Shown: positions 34,424 through 43,968 of the stretch, in pieces
How positions within the stretch are numbered: the stretch's first letter is position 1
How the letters are laid out: each line of letters begins with the position of its first letter
Assembly: GCA_029212785.1 (NCBI GenBank)
Contig: JARGOG010000013.1
Span: 1-64,000 of the forward strand
Origin: Thalassobaculaceae bacterium
GTDB lineage: Bacteria; Pseudomonadota; Alphaproteobacteria; Thalassobaculales; Thalassobaculaceae
Length of the DNA stretch: 64,000 nt
Direction of reading: 5' to 3'
Translations under genes and position numbers: made by a program
The notes under the pieces: model-generated
What the model saw: only the letters and a program-made list of their open reading frames with translations
Database searches by the model: none
Told to the model about the DNA's origin: nothing

Positions 34424-36799
34424 TCATTCGGCAGCAGCGGCGGGTGCGACGGCCTGAATGGCCTTCCACACCGCCTGTGGAGTGGCGGGCATCGGCATGT
34501 CGTGTACGCCCAAATCCCAGAGCGCGTCGACCACCGCGTTGATCACGGCCGGCGGAGAGCCGATGGCACCGACCTCGCCGCAGCCCTTCACCCCAAGGGA
34601 GTTATGGGCGCACAGCGTGACTTCCGTGCCGGCCGAGAAGTTCGGGAAATTATCGGCCCGCGGCATGCAGTAGTCCATGTAGGAACCGGTCACCAACTGT
34701 CCATCTGCGTCATAGACGCAGCCTTCCAGCAGCGCCTGGCCGATCCCCTGGGCGAGACCGCCATGGATCTGGCCCTCGACGATCATCGGATTGATCACGC
34801 GACCGACATCGTCCACCGCCGTCATTCGCTCCACCGAGACGACGCCGGTATCCGGATCGACCTCGACTTCGCAGATGTGGCAACCGCCGGGGAAGGTGAA
34901 GTTCAGCGGATCGTAGAACGCCTTCTCGTCAAGGCCCGGCTCCAGCTCGTCATGCGGGAAGTTGTGCGGGACATAGGCGGCCAGGGCCACCTCGCCGAAC
35001 GCCATGGAGCGGTCGGTACCGGCAACGGTGAAGACGCCATCCTTGAACTCGATGTCGCTTTCCGAGGCTTCCAGAATATGGGCGGCGATCTTCTTGGCCT
35101 TGGTCACGACCTTGTCCATCGCCTTGACGATGGCCTCGCCGCCGACGGCCAGCGAGCGCGACCCGTAGGTGCCCATGCCGAACTGCACCTTGTTGGTGTC
35201 GCCATGGCTGATCTCGATATTCGCCATCGGCAGACCGAGCCGCTCCGACACCAACTGGGCAAAGGTGGTCTCGTGTCCCTGGCCGTGGCTGTGCGAGCCG
35301 GTGAAGACCGTTACCGAGCCGGTCGGGTGCACGCGCACTTCGGCCGACTCGTAGAGCCCGGCGCGGGCGCCGAGCGAGCCGACGACCGCCGACGGCGCGA
35401 TGCCGCAGGCTTCCACATAGGTCGAATAGCCGATGCCGCGGCTCTTGCCCTTGGCCATTGACGCGGCCTTGCGGGCGGCGAATCCGGCAACGTCGTGGGC
35501 CAACTCCGCCTTGTTCAGCGTCGCCGTGTAGTTGCCGCTGTCGTATTGCAGCGCCACCGGCGTCTGGTACGGGAACGCATCCGCCGGAATGAAGTTGGCC
35601 CGGCGGATATCGGTCTGGCTCATCTTCATCTCATGGGCGCATTTGGCGACCAGCCGCTCCAGCAGATACGTCGCTTCCGGCCGTCCGGCACCGCGGTAGG
35701 CATCGACCGGCACCGTATTGGTGAAGATCGCCTTCACGTTGCAGTAGATCAGCGGCGTCGTGTACACGCCGGCCAGCAGTGTGGCGTAGAGATATGTCGG
35801 CACACAGGGCGCGAAAGTGGACAGATAGGCGCCCATATTCGCCTTGGTCTCGACCTTCAGCGCCAGGAACTTGCCTTCGCTGTCCATGGCCATCTTGGCC
35901 TTGGAGATATGGTCGCGGCCATGGGCGTCGGAGATGAAGCTTTCCGAGCGTTCCGCCGTCCACTTGATCGGCCGACCGACCCGCGGCGCGGCCCAGGTGA
36001 CGATGGCCTCCTCGGCGTAGTGGTAGATCTTCGAGCCGAATCCACCGCCGACATCCGGGGCGACGACGCGCAGCTTGTGCTCGGGGATCGACAGCACGAA
36101 CGCGCCCATCAGCAGCCGAATCACGTGCGGGTTCTGACTGGTGGTGAACAGCGTGTACTCGTCGGTCGCCCGGTCGTATTCGCCGACGGCCGCGCGCGGC
36201 TCCATGGCGTTGGGAATCAGGCGGTTGTTGACGATGTCGATCTCGGTGACGTGGTGCGCCTTGGCGAAGGCTTCGTCGATCTGCGCCTCGTCGCCGATTT
36301 CCCAGTCGTAGCAGAGGTTGGTGCCGATCTCGTCATGCACCAGGGACCCGCCCTTCAGCGCGTCGTTCATCCCGACGACGGCGGGCAGGGGCCCGTAATC
36401 GACGGCGATCAACTCCGCCGCGTCCTTGGCCTGGGCGTAGGTATCGGCGATGACGACGGCCACCTGATCACCGACATGACGGACCTTGCCCTTGGCCAGC
36501 GGCGGGTGCGGCGGCTCGTGCATCGGCGAGCCGTCCTTGGAATGCACCTGCCAGCCGCACGGAAGCCCACCGGTCTCCATATCCTCCCCGGTGAACACGG
36601 CCAACACACCGGGCGCCGATTTGGCGGCACCGGTGTCGATCCCGTTGATCGCGGCGTGGGCATGGGGACTGCGCAGGATATAGGCGTGGCTCTGGTTCGG
36701 GCGGTTGATGTCGTCGGTGTAGTTGCCGCGGCCGGTCAGAAACCGCTTGTCTTCGACGCGCTTGACGGCCGCGCCGATGCCGGTACCTCCCTCAGGCAT
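34424..36799 (-). CDS. coxL: molybdenum hydroxylase large subunit, form II CoxL type
   Basis: 791-residue large subunit of the xanthine oxidase/CO dehydrogenase family; it holds the Mo-cytosine dinucleotide cofactor. N-terminal ab domain [38 protein letters not shown], and [11 protein letters not shown]. The active-site loop near residues 366-372 is AYRGAGR, the signature of form II; genuine CO dehydrogenases of form I carry AYXCSFR instead. Form II proteins are often called putative CO dehydrogenases, but their physiological substrate is generally uncertain (aldehydes and aromatics are possible). It is preceded by coxS and followed by coxM. Confidence 0.95.
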   Translation of the reverse strand: MPEGGTGIGAAVKRVEDKRFLTGRGNYTDDINRPNQSHAYILRSPHAHAAINGIDTGAAKSAPGVLAVFTGEDMETGGLPCGWQVHSKDGSPMHEPPHPPLAKGKVRHVGDQVAVVIADTYAQAKDAAELIAVDYGPLPAVVGMNDALKGGSLVHDEIGTNLCYDWEIGDEAQIDEAFAKAHHVTEIDIVNNRLIPNAMEPRAAVGEYDRATDEYTLFTTSQNPHVIRLLMGAFVLSIPEHKLRVVAPDVGGGFGSKIYHYAEEAIVTWAAPRVGRPIKWTAERSESFISDAHGRDHISKAKMAMDSEGKFLALKVETKANMGAYLSTFAPCVPTYLYATLLAGVYTTPLIYCNVKAIFTNTVPVDAYRGAGRPEATYLLERLVAKCAHEMKMSQTDIRRANFIPADAFPYQTPVALQYDSGNYTATLNKAELAHDVAGFAARKAASMAKGKSRGIGYSTYVEACGIAPSAVVGSLGARAGLYESAEVRVHPTGSVTVFTGSHSHGQGHETTFAQLVSERLGLPMANIEISHGDTNKVQFGMGTYGSRSLAVGGEAIVKAMDKVVTKAKKIAAHILEASESDIEFKDGVFTVAGTDRSMAFGEVALAAYVPHNFPHDELEPGLDEKAFYDPLNFTFPGGCHICEVEVDPDTGVVSVERMTAVDDVGRVINPMIVEGQIHGGLAQGIGQALLEGCVYDADGQLVTGSYMDYCMPRADNFPNFSAGTEVTLCAHNSLGVKGCGEVGAIGSPPAVINAVVDALWDLGVHDMPMPATPQAVWKAIQAVAPAAAAE

Positions 36800-36904
36800 G
36801 GTCTTTTCTCCCTAGCGCCCATCCCCTTTATTTTGTTTTTTGATAAGGGGTTATCAGGCTTTGTTTCAGCATTAGGCAAATAGGACCGGTCTTGCGCCGG
36901 ACCT

Positions 36905-37366
36905 TCACATTGTCTGCTGGGCCTGCTGGATCGACTTCACGATGTTGTGGTAGCCGGTGCAGCGGCAGATGTTGCCCTCGAGCCACTCGCGGATCTCGTG
37001 CTCGCTGGCCTTCGGGTTTTTCTTCACCAAGTCGACCGCGCTCATGACCATGCCCGGGGTGCAGAATCCGCACTGCAGGCCGTGGTTGTCGCGGAACGCT
37101 TCCTGCATCGGGTGCAGGGTGTCGCCATCGGCGAGGCCTTCGATCGTGGTCACATCGGTGCCGTCGGCCTGGACCGCCAGCAGAGTGCAGGATTTCATGC
37201 TGTCGCCGTTGACGTGGACGACGCAGGCGCCGCATTGGCTGGTGTCGCACCCGACATGGGTGCCGGTCATGTGCAGGTTTTCCCGCAGAAACTGAACGAG
37301 CAGGGTCCGGCCCTCGACTTCGCCGGAGACCTGTTTGCCGTTCACCGTCATGGATACCGTGGGCAT
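36905..37366 (-). CDS. coxS: molybdenum hydroxylase 2Fe-2S subunit (CoxS-type)
   Basis: Small Fe-S subunit, 153 residues. The plant-type 2Fe-2S cluster ligands are in [17 protein letters not shown] (near residues 38-50), and the second cluster uses [14 protein letters not shown] and [11 protein letters not shown] near the C-terminus. It feeds electrons from the Mo site to the FAD subunit. The start at 37366 has a GGGAGAA ribosome binding site upstream. It is the first gene of the unit; the 339-base gap upstream holds the promoter, and coxL follows after 105 bases. Confidence 0.95.
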   Translation of the reverse strand: MPTVSMTVNGKQVSGEVEGRTLLVQFLRENLHMTGTHVGCDTSQCGACVVHVNGDSMKSCTLLAVQADGTDVTTIEGLADGDTLHPMQEAFRDNHGLQCGFCTPGMVMSAVDLVKKNPKASEHEIREWLEGNICRCTGYHNIVKSIQQAQQTM

Positions 37367-37705
37367 GCCCTTATTCTCCCTCGTGAAGCAGTCGAATGGT
37401 TTGATCGGCGGGGGGCGTTCTGGCGTTCCCGTATACGGTGCCGCCCCTCTCTGGGTGCAGTCTCATTCCCCGCCCGCCTAAGGTCAAGCGGGGAGGCCGT
37501 CCGGCGGGTGCCCCTATATGTCGCGCCCGGTGGGGATGGGGCCGCGCCACCAATGCCTATCCCGACATCAATCCCCAACCCCATGCCGGGGGGCCGGCAC
37601 GAGGTCGGGGCGTATGTAAAAGGGGGAAGGGGTGAAAGAAAATGGCCGCCGGGTTGCTCTCGGCGGCCATCTTGGGCTGCTGGGTGGATCTCTCCGCGCG
37701 GTGGT
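37367..37705. other. coxS-frmA intergenic region
   Basis: 339 bases without a gene. It holds the intrinsic terminator of the upstream frmA transcript (37632-37670, minus strand) and then presumably the coxS promoter. A second dyad, TGCCGGGGGGCCGGCA, lies near 37585. No promoter motif stood out. Confidence 0.5.
37632..37670 (-). terminator. intrinsic terminator after frmA
   Basis: A perfect 10-bp stem (37642-37651 with 37661-37670, ATGGCCGCCG/CGGCGGCCAT) and a 9-base loop; on the minus strand it runs into TTTTCTTTC. It lies 36 bases after the frmA stop and separates it from the cox operon. Confidence 0.82.
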
Positions 37706-38815
37706 TCAGTACACCACGACGCTGCGGATCGACTTGCCCTCGTGCATGAGGTCGAAGCCCTCGTTGATCTTGTCCAGCGGCAGGGTATGGGTGATCAGGT
37801 CGTCGATGTTGATCTTCCCGTCCATGTACCAGTCGACGATCTTCGGCACGTCGGTGCGGCCGCGCGCACCACCGAAGGCCGTTCCGCGCCAGGACCGGCC
37901 GGTCACAAGCTGGAATGGGCGGGTGGAGATCTCCTGGCCGGCGCCGGCGACACCGATGATGATGCTCTCGCCCCAACCCTTATGGGCGCATTCCAGGGCC
38001 TGGCGCATGGTGGTCACGTTGCCGATGCACTCGAACGAGTAATCGGCGCCGCCGCCGGTCAACTCGACCAGATGGCCGACCACATCCCCGTCGATCTCCT
38101 TGGGATTGACGAAGTGGGTCATGCCGAAATGCTCGCCGAGCGCCTTGCGGTCCGGGTTCAGGTCGACGCCGACGATCATGTTGGCGCCCACCATCTTGGC
38201 GCCCTGGATCACGTTCAGGCCGATGCCGCCGAGACCGAAGACCACGACGTTGGAGCCGGGCTCCACCTTGGCGGTGTTCACCACCGCGCCGATACCCGTG
38301 GTCACACCGCAGCCGATGTAGCAGATCTTGTCGAAGGGCGCGTCCTCGCGGACCTTGGCGAGCGCGATTTCCGGCAGGACCGTGTGGTTGGCGAAGGTCG
38401 AACAGCCCATGTAGTGGAACAACGGCTTGCCATCGAGCGAGAACCGCGAGGTCCCGTCCGGCATCAGGCCCTGGCCCTGGGTCACCCGGACCTTCTGGCA
38501 CAGGTTGGTCTTCGGATTCAGGCAGTACTCGCATTCCCGGCATTCCGGGGTGTAGAGCGGAATGACGTGATCGCCCTTCTTCAGGGACGTCACACCGGGG
38601 CCGATATCGACCACGACGCCCGCGCCCTCATGGCCGAGGATCGAGGGGAAGATGCCTTCCGGATCGCCGCCCGACAGGGTGAAGGCGTCGGTGTGGCAGA
38701 TGCCGGTCGCCTTGACTTCGACCAGGACCTCGCCCGCCTTGGGGCCTTCCAGATCGACATCGGCAATCTCCAGCGGCTTGCCGGCGGCGAATGCAACAGC
38801 GGCGCGTGTCTTCAT
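37706..38815 (-). CDS. frmA: S-(hydroxymethyl)glutathione dehydrogenase / class III alcohol dehydrogenase
   Basis: Zinc enzyme that oxidises S-hydroxymethylglutathione, the glutathione adduct of formaldehyde, and also reduces S-nitrosoglutathione in relatives. 369 residues. Catalytic zinc ligands: Cys in [18 protein letters not shown] and His in ILGHEGAG; structural zinc cysteines in [15 protein letters not shown]; the NAD loop [24 protein letters not shown]-type ends appear as [23 protein letters not shown] at 38815 follows AGGGGGA; an earlier Met 24 bases upstream was rejected. Ends at a strong terminator. Confidence 0.96.
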   Translation of the reverse strand: MKTRAAVAFAAGKPLEIADVDLEGPKAGEVLVEVKATGICHTDAFTLSGGDPEGIFPSILGHEGAGVVVDIGPGVTSLKKGDHVIPLYTPECRECEYCLNPKTNLCQKVRVTQGQGLMPDGTSRFSLDGKPLFHYMGCSTFANHTVLPEIALAKVREDAPFDKICYIGCGVTTGIGAVVNTAKVEPGSNVVVFGLGGIGLNVIQGAKMVGANMIVGVDLNPDRKALGEHFGMTHFVNPKEIDGDVVGHLVELTGGGADYSFECIGNVTTMRQALECAHKGWGESIIIGVAGAGQEISTRPFQLVTGRSWRGTAFGGARGRTDVPKIVDWYMDGKINIDDLITHTLPLDKINEGFDLMHEGKSIRSVVVY

Positions 38816-38876
38816 GGTTTCCCCCTCGGGCTCAGGCACGGACTCCCGGGTCTTACTGCCCGGGCGACGAGACTCT

Positions 38877-38892
38877 CGGACCTGTCGGTCCG
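38877..38892 (-). terminator. hairpin after the CoxG-like gene
   Basis: CGGACC (38877-38882) pairs with GGTCCG (38887-38892) around TGTC; a second hairpin CCCGGG/CCCGGG lies at 38845-38864. Neither has a T-run. Possible weak terminator for the minus-strand coxG-like gene. Confidence 0.35.
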
Positions 38893-38897
38893 CCGGA

Positions 38898-39608
38898 TCA
38901 GGCGTTGGCGGTCACGACGAGCAGCACGGCGGAGGCGGCCAGCGCGACCCAGGCCAGGGCCGCGGCCCAGTGCAGGCTGTCGTAGACGTTCTCGGCGGGG
39001 ATACCGAGACGCTTCATCTCTTCACTACGCGGATCAGCGGCTTCAGCCACGGCATGGTCCTCCTTTTTCGTGTCGGCGGGTTGGGTCTGAACAGGCGTGG
39101 CGCCAGCGGGCTTTGCGGCCGGCGCATCGGATGCGGCCGCCGGCGCGGCACCGCCCGCGGCGCGCTCGGAAGCGATCTTCGTGAAAGTCTCGAAAAAGTC
39201 GTTGGCGTATTTTTTCGCGGTCGAATCGATCAGACGACCGCCGATCTGCGCCAGTTTGCCGCCGACATTCGCGTTGACTTCGTATTTCAACAGGGTCGCC
39301 GCTCCGCCTTCCAACTCTTCCAACTCGACCTTGGCGCCGCCCTTGGCGAAGCCGGCGGCACCGCCCTTGCCCTCGCCGGAGATCGTGTAGCTGACCGGCG
39401 GGTTGAGATCCTTGAGTTCGACGGCGCCGGAGAACCTGGCCTTCACCGGCCCGACCTTGGCGGACACTTTCGCGGTGAAGCCGTTATCGCCTGTCTTCTC
39501 AATTTCTTCGCAGCCCGGAATGCACTGTTTCAGCACGTCCGGATCGTTCAGCGCCTCCCAAACCGTCTCGCGGGGGGCGGGAATGGTCTGCTGGCCGGTC
39601 ATGTCCAT
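38898..39608 (-). CDS. coxG: CoxG-like SRPBCC protein with C-terminal TM segment
   Basis: 236-residue protein. Residues about 1-150 form a CoxG/SRPBCC fold ([58 protein letters not shown]); then a long Ala/Pro/Glu-rich linker ([20 protein letters not shown]) and one hydrophobic C-terminal segment ([19 protein letters not shown]). CoxG proteins are membrane-recruiting partners of the CO dehydrogenase; the tail anchor here fits that. It lies upstream of frmA and the coxSLM genes, on the same strand but separated by frmA and terminators. Confidence 0.9.
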   Translation of the reverse strand: MDMTGQQTIPAPRETVWEALNDPDVLKQCIPGCEEIEKTGDNGFTAKVSAKVGPVKARFSGAVELKDLNPPVSYTISGEGKGGAAGFAKGGAKVELEELEGGAATLLKYEVNANVGGKLAQIGGRLIDSTAKKYANDFFETFTKIASERAAGGAAPAAASDAPAAKPAGATPVQTQPADTKKEDHAVAEAADPRSEEMKRLGIPAENVYDSLHWAAALAWVALAASAVLLVVTANA

Positions 39609-39833
39609 CGGGACGTTCTCCTGGGGTCGGCGGGACTCATAGGCATGATCAGATGTCAGAAGGCATCTATCATGTTTGCGCGCGGCTTGTCACCGACCCG
39701 CCGGTGGCATAGTCGCGCGGATGCAGGGGTTTCGAGGGGGCAAGCCTTCGGGCATACTCGCGCGCCTTTAAGGGACCGGTTCGGAGACCGGCAGGAAATC
39801 GGCGGCCACGACGCCGCAGGAGGATGGAGAGGG

Positions 39834-41299
39834 ATGCCGAAGACGCTGATTGGCTGGACCGGGATTGGCTGGACCGGGGCGCGCCGCCTTCTGTGCTGTT
39901 TGCTGGTGGCGGTTGCACTGGTTGCGATGACCGGGGGGGCCGCCTTCGCCGCAGGCGACGGCGCACCGCATTTCGACGGACGTGAGCTCAATCTGCTCTG
40001 GGTGATCCCCTTCGCCGGCATCCTGCTGTCGATTGCCATCCTGCCGCTGGTCGCCGGCGACTTCTGGCATCATCATTTCGGCAAGATCTCGGCCTTCTGG
40101 GCGCTGGCCTTCCTGGTCCCCTTCGCGATCCTCTTCGGTTACGAGATCGCGCTGTACGAGATCGTGTATGTCGGCCTGCTCGAATACATTCCCTTCATCA
40201 TCCTGCTGCTGTCGCTGTTCACCGTAGCGGGCGGCGTGCGGGTCACCGGCACGCTGCGCGGCACGCCGGAGATGAATACCGGGATCTTGCTGCTCGGCAC
40301 CGTGATCGCGAGTTGGATGGGCACGACCGGTGCGGCCATGCTGCTGATCCGGCCGATCCTGAACGCCAACGAGCATCGCCAGCACAAGGTGCATGTGATC
40401 GTCTTCTTCATCTTCCTGGTGGCGAATATCGGCGGCTCGCTGACTCCGCTGGGCGATCCGCCGCTGTTCCTCGGCTTCCTCAAGGGCGTGTCGTTCTTCT
40501 GGCCGACCACGCACATGCTGGCGCCGATGGCGCTGGTCTCGGTGATCCTGCTGGCGGTGTTCTACGGCCTCGATCGATACTTCTGGGCCAAGGAGGACGA
40601 GGCGGTCCGGACAGCGACGGCCAGAAGATCGGCCTCGAAGGCAAGGTCAACATCCTGCTGCTGGCCGGCGTGGTCGCCGCCGTACTGCTCTCCGGTGTGT
40701 GGAAACCCGGCATCAGCTTAGAAGTCTACCATGTGCACTGGGATATCCAGAACATCGTCCGCGATCTGCTGCTGCTGGCAATCGCCTTTATCTCCTGGAA
40801 GCTGACCAGCACGGAGAGCCGGCTGGCCAATGGCTTCAGTTGGTTCCCGATCCTCGAGGTCGCCAAGCTGTTCGCCGGCATCTTCCTGACCATCATCCCG
40901 GCAATCGCCATCCTGAAAGCCGGCATTGACGGCTCGCTCAGCCAGGTCGTTTCCGCGGTGTCGTCGGAGAGCGGCGAACCGGTGAACATGGCCTATTTCT
41001 GGCTGACCGGCGTGCTGTCGTCCTTCCTCGACAATGCCCCGACCTATCTCGTGTTCTTCAACACGGCGGGAGGCGATCCAGAGGCGCTGATGGGGCCGAT
41101 GGCCAACACCCTGCTGGCGATTTCGGCGGGTGCGGTGTTCATGGGCGCCAACACCTATATCGGCAACGCGCCGAATTTCATGGTGAAGGCGATTGCCGAG
41201 GAGCGCGGCATCCCGATGCCGAGTTTCTTCGGATACATGATGTGGTCGGGCCTGATCCTGGTGCCGCTGTTCGTCATTGTCGGCTTCGTGTTCTTCTAG
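39834..41299 (+). pseudogene. sodium:proton antiporter (ArsB/NhaD type) with one-base frameshift
   Basis: Multi-pass transporter. The first part (39834 to about 40610) reads a signal-like N-terminus and TM segments (LLWVIPFAGILLSIAILPLV, FIILLLSLFTVAGGVRVTG) with GNIGGSLTPLGDPPLF-type motifs seen as ANIGGSLTPLGDPPL. The rest (about 40610 to 41299) continues as VNILLLAGVVAAVLLSGV to LVPLFVIVGFVFF in the frame one base earlier. Adding one G after GGCGGTCCGG (40601-40610) joins the halves seamlessly as EDEAVRDSDGQKIGLEGKVN, about 488 residues. So one base is missing here. Either a sequencing error, a real mutation, or a shift; no classical slippery heptamer is present. The start has AGGAGG. Confidence 0.85.
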
Positions 41300-41372
41300 C
41301 GCGAAATCCGGTGACGGTCGGGTGGGTGGCGGACGAATGGGGGAGCCGGCCGTCCGGCCGTCAGCGTGGGCC

Positions 41373-41987
41373 CTACAGCGCGCCGGTCAGCGCCGTCGTC
41401 TCGCCCTCGCGGATGACCGACGGGTCGTAGGCCTTGCGGGCGAAGACCTCGCGCACCTTTGCCTCGAAATGCGCCAGCGGAGGGGTTGGGTAGTTCGGGT
41501 CGAACGAGGACTGGTCCCAGCGCTCGCAGAATGTGGCGCATAGTTCGAAGCACGGGTGGTCGCGGAACCGCTCGCGCGCATTGCGGTCCCAGCCGTAATG
41601 GTGGCCGTAGTAGAGCATCTGGAAGATCCCGTGATGCTCCACCACCCAACTCACGTCCCAGCGCACGAACGGCCGGATCACCTCGGCCGCCATCCGGTCG
41701 TGGTTCTGCGGAGCCAGCGCGTCGCCGATATCGTGCAGCAGCGCGCCGACGACCCAGTCGAGATCGGCGCCGTCCGCCTCGGCCCGGGCGGCCGATTGCA
41801 GGCCGTGCTCGAGCCGGGTGATGCGGTAGCCCTCCAGGGTCTGTTCGCCCTGGCGAGTCAGTTCGGCCAGGACCCGATCGGCGGTGAGGGCCTGATAGGC
41901 ATGCTCGTGGTCCGCCAGCAGCAGATAGTCGTCGCGCGTCCCGTCCTTCATCTGGGTGAAGGAGACCGTCCCTGCCGTGCCGTCCAT
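41373..41987 (-). CDS. HD-domain protein resembling PhnZ/MIOX-type oxygenases
   Basis: 204-residue single HD-domain protein. Motifs: TRLEHGLQSA, then ALLHDIGDALAPQNHD, then WVVEHHGIFQMLYYGHHYGWD, giving the H..HD..H..(D) metal ligand pattern. The spacing and the EHGLQSA start resemble PhnZ and related mixed-valent di-iron oxygenases acting on organophosphonates (PhnZ, TmpB), but no phosphonate gene (phnY, tmpA) is next to it. It could equally be an HD phosphohydrolase. It converges with the frameshifted antiporter and lies 37 bases after the universal stress gene on the same strand. Confidence 0.8.
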   Translation of the reverse strand: MDGTAGTVSFTQMKDGTRDDYLLLADHEHAYQALTADRVLAELTRQGEQTLEGYRITRLEHGLQSAARAEADGADLDWVVGALLHDIGDALAPQNHDRMAAEVIRPFVRWDVSWVVEHHGIFQMLYYGHHYGWDRNARERFRDHPCFELCATFCERWDQSSFDPNYPTPPLAHFEAKVREVFARKAYDPSVIREGETTALTGAL

Positions 41988-42024
41988 CGCGCGCCCCTCT
42001 CTCGCCTCCCGGCGGATTGAACCC

Positions 42025-42861
42025 TCAGTGCGACATCAGGACCGGGCGGTCCAGATGGTGCAGCACATATTCCGAGACCCCACCCATCAGCAATTCGCGC
42101 CAGCGCGACCGGCTGTAGGCGCCCATGACCAGAAGGTCGCAGTCATAGGCCGCCGCCCGGGTCAGAAGCTGCTCGCCGATATTGCCGTCCTCGTGGATGT
42201 CGGTGTGTACCGTCGCGTTCACGCCATGCATGGAGAGATATCGGCCGATACCCACGCCCTTGAGCGATTTCGCCTCTTCCTCCTCGGTGAAGACGTGGAC
42301 GTCCTCCGCCTCCAGCAGGAACGGCTTGGCTTCACGCACCGCACGGATCGCCTCCTTGCAATTCCGCCAGGCGACGGCGATGCGCTTGCCGACCTTGCGG
42401 TCGGGCGCCCAGAACTCCTCCTCATGCGGCAGCACCAGCGTGCCGCATCCGGCCTCCAGCGCGATCTCCTCGGGGTGATGCAGGGCGATGTGACTGGTCA
42501 CCCCCTTGGGCGGCGCCTGCGAGACGATGACGAGGTCGCTGAGATGGGCATACTCCGCCAGCTTCTCGACGTGGTCGCCCTCGGTCTGATGATAGGCGTG
42601 GCTGACATCGACGTTGGCGAAACGCTCGTCCAGCTCCCGGCGGATAGCCTCGGCCTTGGTCTTGGCGATGTCGCGCTGCTCGGCCAGGAACACGTTGGAG
42701 GCGGCCCGGCCGGCGGCACCCGCGGGCATGGTCGCCGGGGCGGTGTTGTAGAGCACGTCCAGATGGCCGGAGAACCGGGTGGTCAACTGGATGGCGAGTT
42801 CCAGGCGGTCCCTGTGCCTGTCGTCATTCGCCATGTGACAGAGGATCGATTTGATCGCCAT
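42025..42861 (-). CDS. universal stress protein (UspA), two tandem domains
   Basis: 278-residue protein with two USP folds (about 1-140 and 155-278). The N-terminal part has SILCHMANDDRHRDRLELAI. The second domain ends LLTRAAAYDCDLLVMGAYSR and GGVSEYVLHHLDRPVLMSH, with the usual G-x2-G-x9-G(S/T) ATP-binding type region reduced. Such tandem USP proteins act in starvation, oxidative or envelope stress, often binding ATP. It may be in one transcript with the HD gene. The promoter probably lies in the 228-base divergent gap before the aminotransferase. Confidence 0.93.
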   Translation of the reverse strand: MAIKSILCHMANDDRHRDRLELAIQLTTRFSGHLDVLYNTAPATMPAGAAGRAASNVFLAEQRDIAKTKAEAIRRELDERFANVDVSHAYHQTEGDHVEKLAEYAHLSDLVIVSQAPPKGVTSHIALHHPEEIALEAGCGTLVLPHEEEFWAPDRKVGKRIAVAWRNCKEAIRAVREAKPFLLEAEDVHVFTEEEEAKSLKGVGIGRYLSMHGVNATVHTDIHEDGNIGEQLLTRAAAYDCDLLVMGAYSRSRWRELLMGGVSEYVLHHLDRPVLMSH

Positions 42862-43028
42862 CGGGCCGTCTCCGGTGCAGGTTCTTATGGTTCGGTGTGG
42901 GGCGAAACCCTAACGGCAGCGCCGATGCTAGGCAATGTGGCATGGAGCGGTTTGCCGCGATACCGCCACCGATTGTCACCACCACAATGCATCGACGCAA
43001 AGCCCTTTGCGAAAATAGGTATGGAATG

Positions 43029-43047
43029 CTGACCTATTATAGGTCAG
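43029..43047 (+). promoter_or_regulatory. dyad over a -10-like sequence before the aminotransferase gene
   Basis: CTGACCTA (43029-43036), spacer TTA, TAGGTCAG (43040-43047): 8-bp perfect arms. TATTAT (43035-43040) in its centre resembles a -10 hexamer. It looks like an operator, in a position to block polymerase. The regulator is unknown. Confidence 0.45.
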
Positions 43048-43049
43048 AA

Positions 43050-43085
43050 CTCCTGACGTAATAATTTTATGTCGCTCAGGAGGAG
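43050..43085 (+). promoter_or_regulatory. leader hairpin covering the SD of the aminotransferase gene
   Basis: CTCCTGA (43050-43056) pairs with TCAGGAG (43076-43082) across a 19-base AT-rich loop. The SD AGGAGGAG (43078-43085) overlaps the 3' arm. The fold would reduce translation from ATG 43090 until it opens. Confidence 0.45.
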
Positions 43086-43089
43086 AGTC

Positions 43090-43968
43090 ATGGAAGGTGT
43101 CTATTGGTTTGAGGGCGCATGGCGCAATGAACCGCCGTTGGTGTCGGGGCCGGCCGATCTCGGCTTCTGGTCCGGCAGTTCGGCCTTTGATGGCGCGCGG
43201 GCCATCGGCGGTTGCGCGCCGGACCTTGAAAAGCACTGCGAACGGCTGATCCGCTCCGCCCTGGCGGTCGGTCTGCAGCCGACGGTCACGGCCCAGGACG
43301 TCCACAGGCTCTGCATCGAGGGCCTGGAGATGCTGCCGGCTGATCGCGACTACTACATCCGGCCCATGGTGTTCTGCCGTGGCGGGACGCTTCTGCCGGA
43401 GACCGGGGAGAGCGTGTTCACCCTCGCCATCTTCGAGATGCCGATGCCGAGCGAGAGCGCCGGCAAGGCGACCTTGTCCCCGTTCCGCCGGCCGGCCCCG
43501 GATCAGGCGCCGACCGACAGCAAGGCGGGATGTCTCTATCCGAACTCTCAGCGCGCCCGTCGCGACGCGATGAACCGGGGCTTCAATCTCGCCGCCGTCT
43601 GCGATCACGAGGGCAACATCGCCGAGTTCAGCCACGCCAATCTGTGGCTGGCCAAGGACGGGGTGGCGATCACCCCGAAGCCGAACGGCACCTTCCTCGA
43701 CGGCATCACCAAGAATCGGGTCATTGCCCTGCTGGAAGATGCCGGTATCGCGGTCGAACAGCGCACCGTCACCCCGGCCGATCTCGACGCGGCCGACGAG
43801 ATCTTCATGACCGGCAACCAGGGCAAGGTGCAGACCGTTACGGCCTGGGAGGCGCGGGAGCTTCAGCCGGGGCCGATCTTCCGCGCCGCCCGTGAGCTCT
43901 ACGCGGCCCATGTCGCGGCGAGCCGCGTGACGAGCGCCGGCAGCAACTACCGCAAGGCGGTGGCGTAA
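43090..43968 (+). CDS. class IV aminotransferase (branched-chain amino acid aminotransferase-like)
   Basis: 292-residue fold type IV PLP enzyme. The lysine is in TDSKAGCLYPN (about residue 145), followed by FNLAAVCDHEGNIAEFSHAN and GTFLDGITKNRVIALLEDAG, both normal for IlvE-type proteins; the usual KTSGNY is replaced by KAGCLY. It may transaminate leucine, isoleucine, valine or related 2-oxo acids. The ATG at 43090 was chosen for its AGGAGGAGA ribosome binding site; the MSLRRR extension 21 bases upstream is within the leader hairpin. The gene overlaps the convergent substrate-binding gene by 22 bases. Confidence 0.9.
   Translation: MEGVYWFEGAWRNEPPLVSGPADLGFWSGSSAFDGARAIGGCAPDLEKHCERLIRSALAVGLQPTVTAQDVHRLCIEGLEMLPADRDYYIRPMVFCRGGTLLPETGESVFTLAIFEMPMPSESAGKATLSPFRRPAPDQAPTDSKAGCLYPNSQRARRDAMNRGFNLAAVCDHEGNIAEFSHANLWLAKDGVAITPKPNGTFLDGITKNRVIALLEDAGIAVEQRTVTPADLDAADEIFMTGNQGKVQTVTAWEARELQPGPIFRAARELYAAHVAASRVTSAGSNYRKAVA

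Noticed and set aside
34424-36799. Form I CO dehydrogenase
   Set aside because: The active-site loop is AYRGAGR, not AYXCSFR.
36947-39184. 745-codon plus-strand frame opposite frmA and coxG
   Set aside because: Shadow of genes on the minus strand. It also crosses the terminator at 37632-37670.
40600-40630. Programmed -1 frameshift in the antiporter
   Set aside because: No slippery heptamer or downstream stem-loop was recognised at the junction; mutation or sequence error is simpler.
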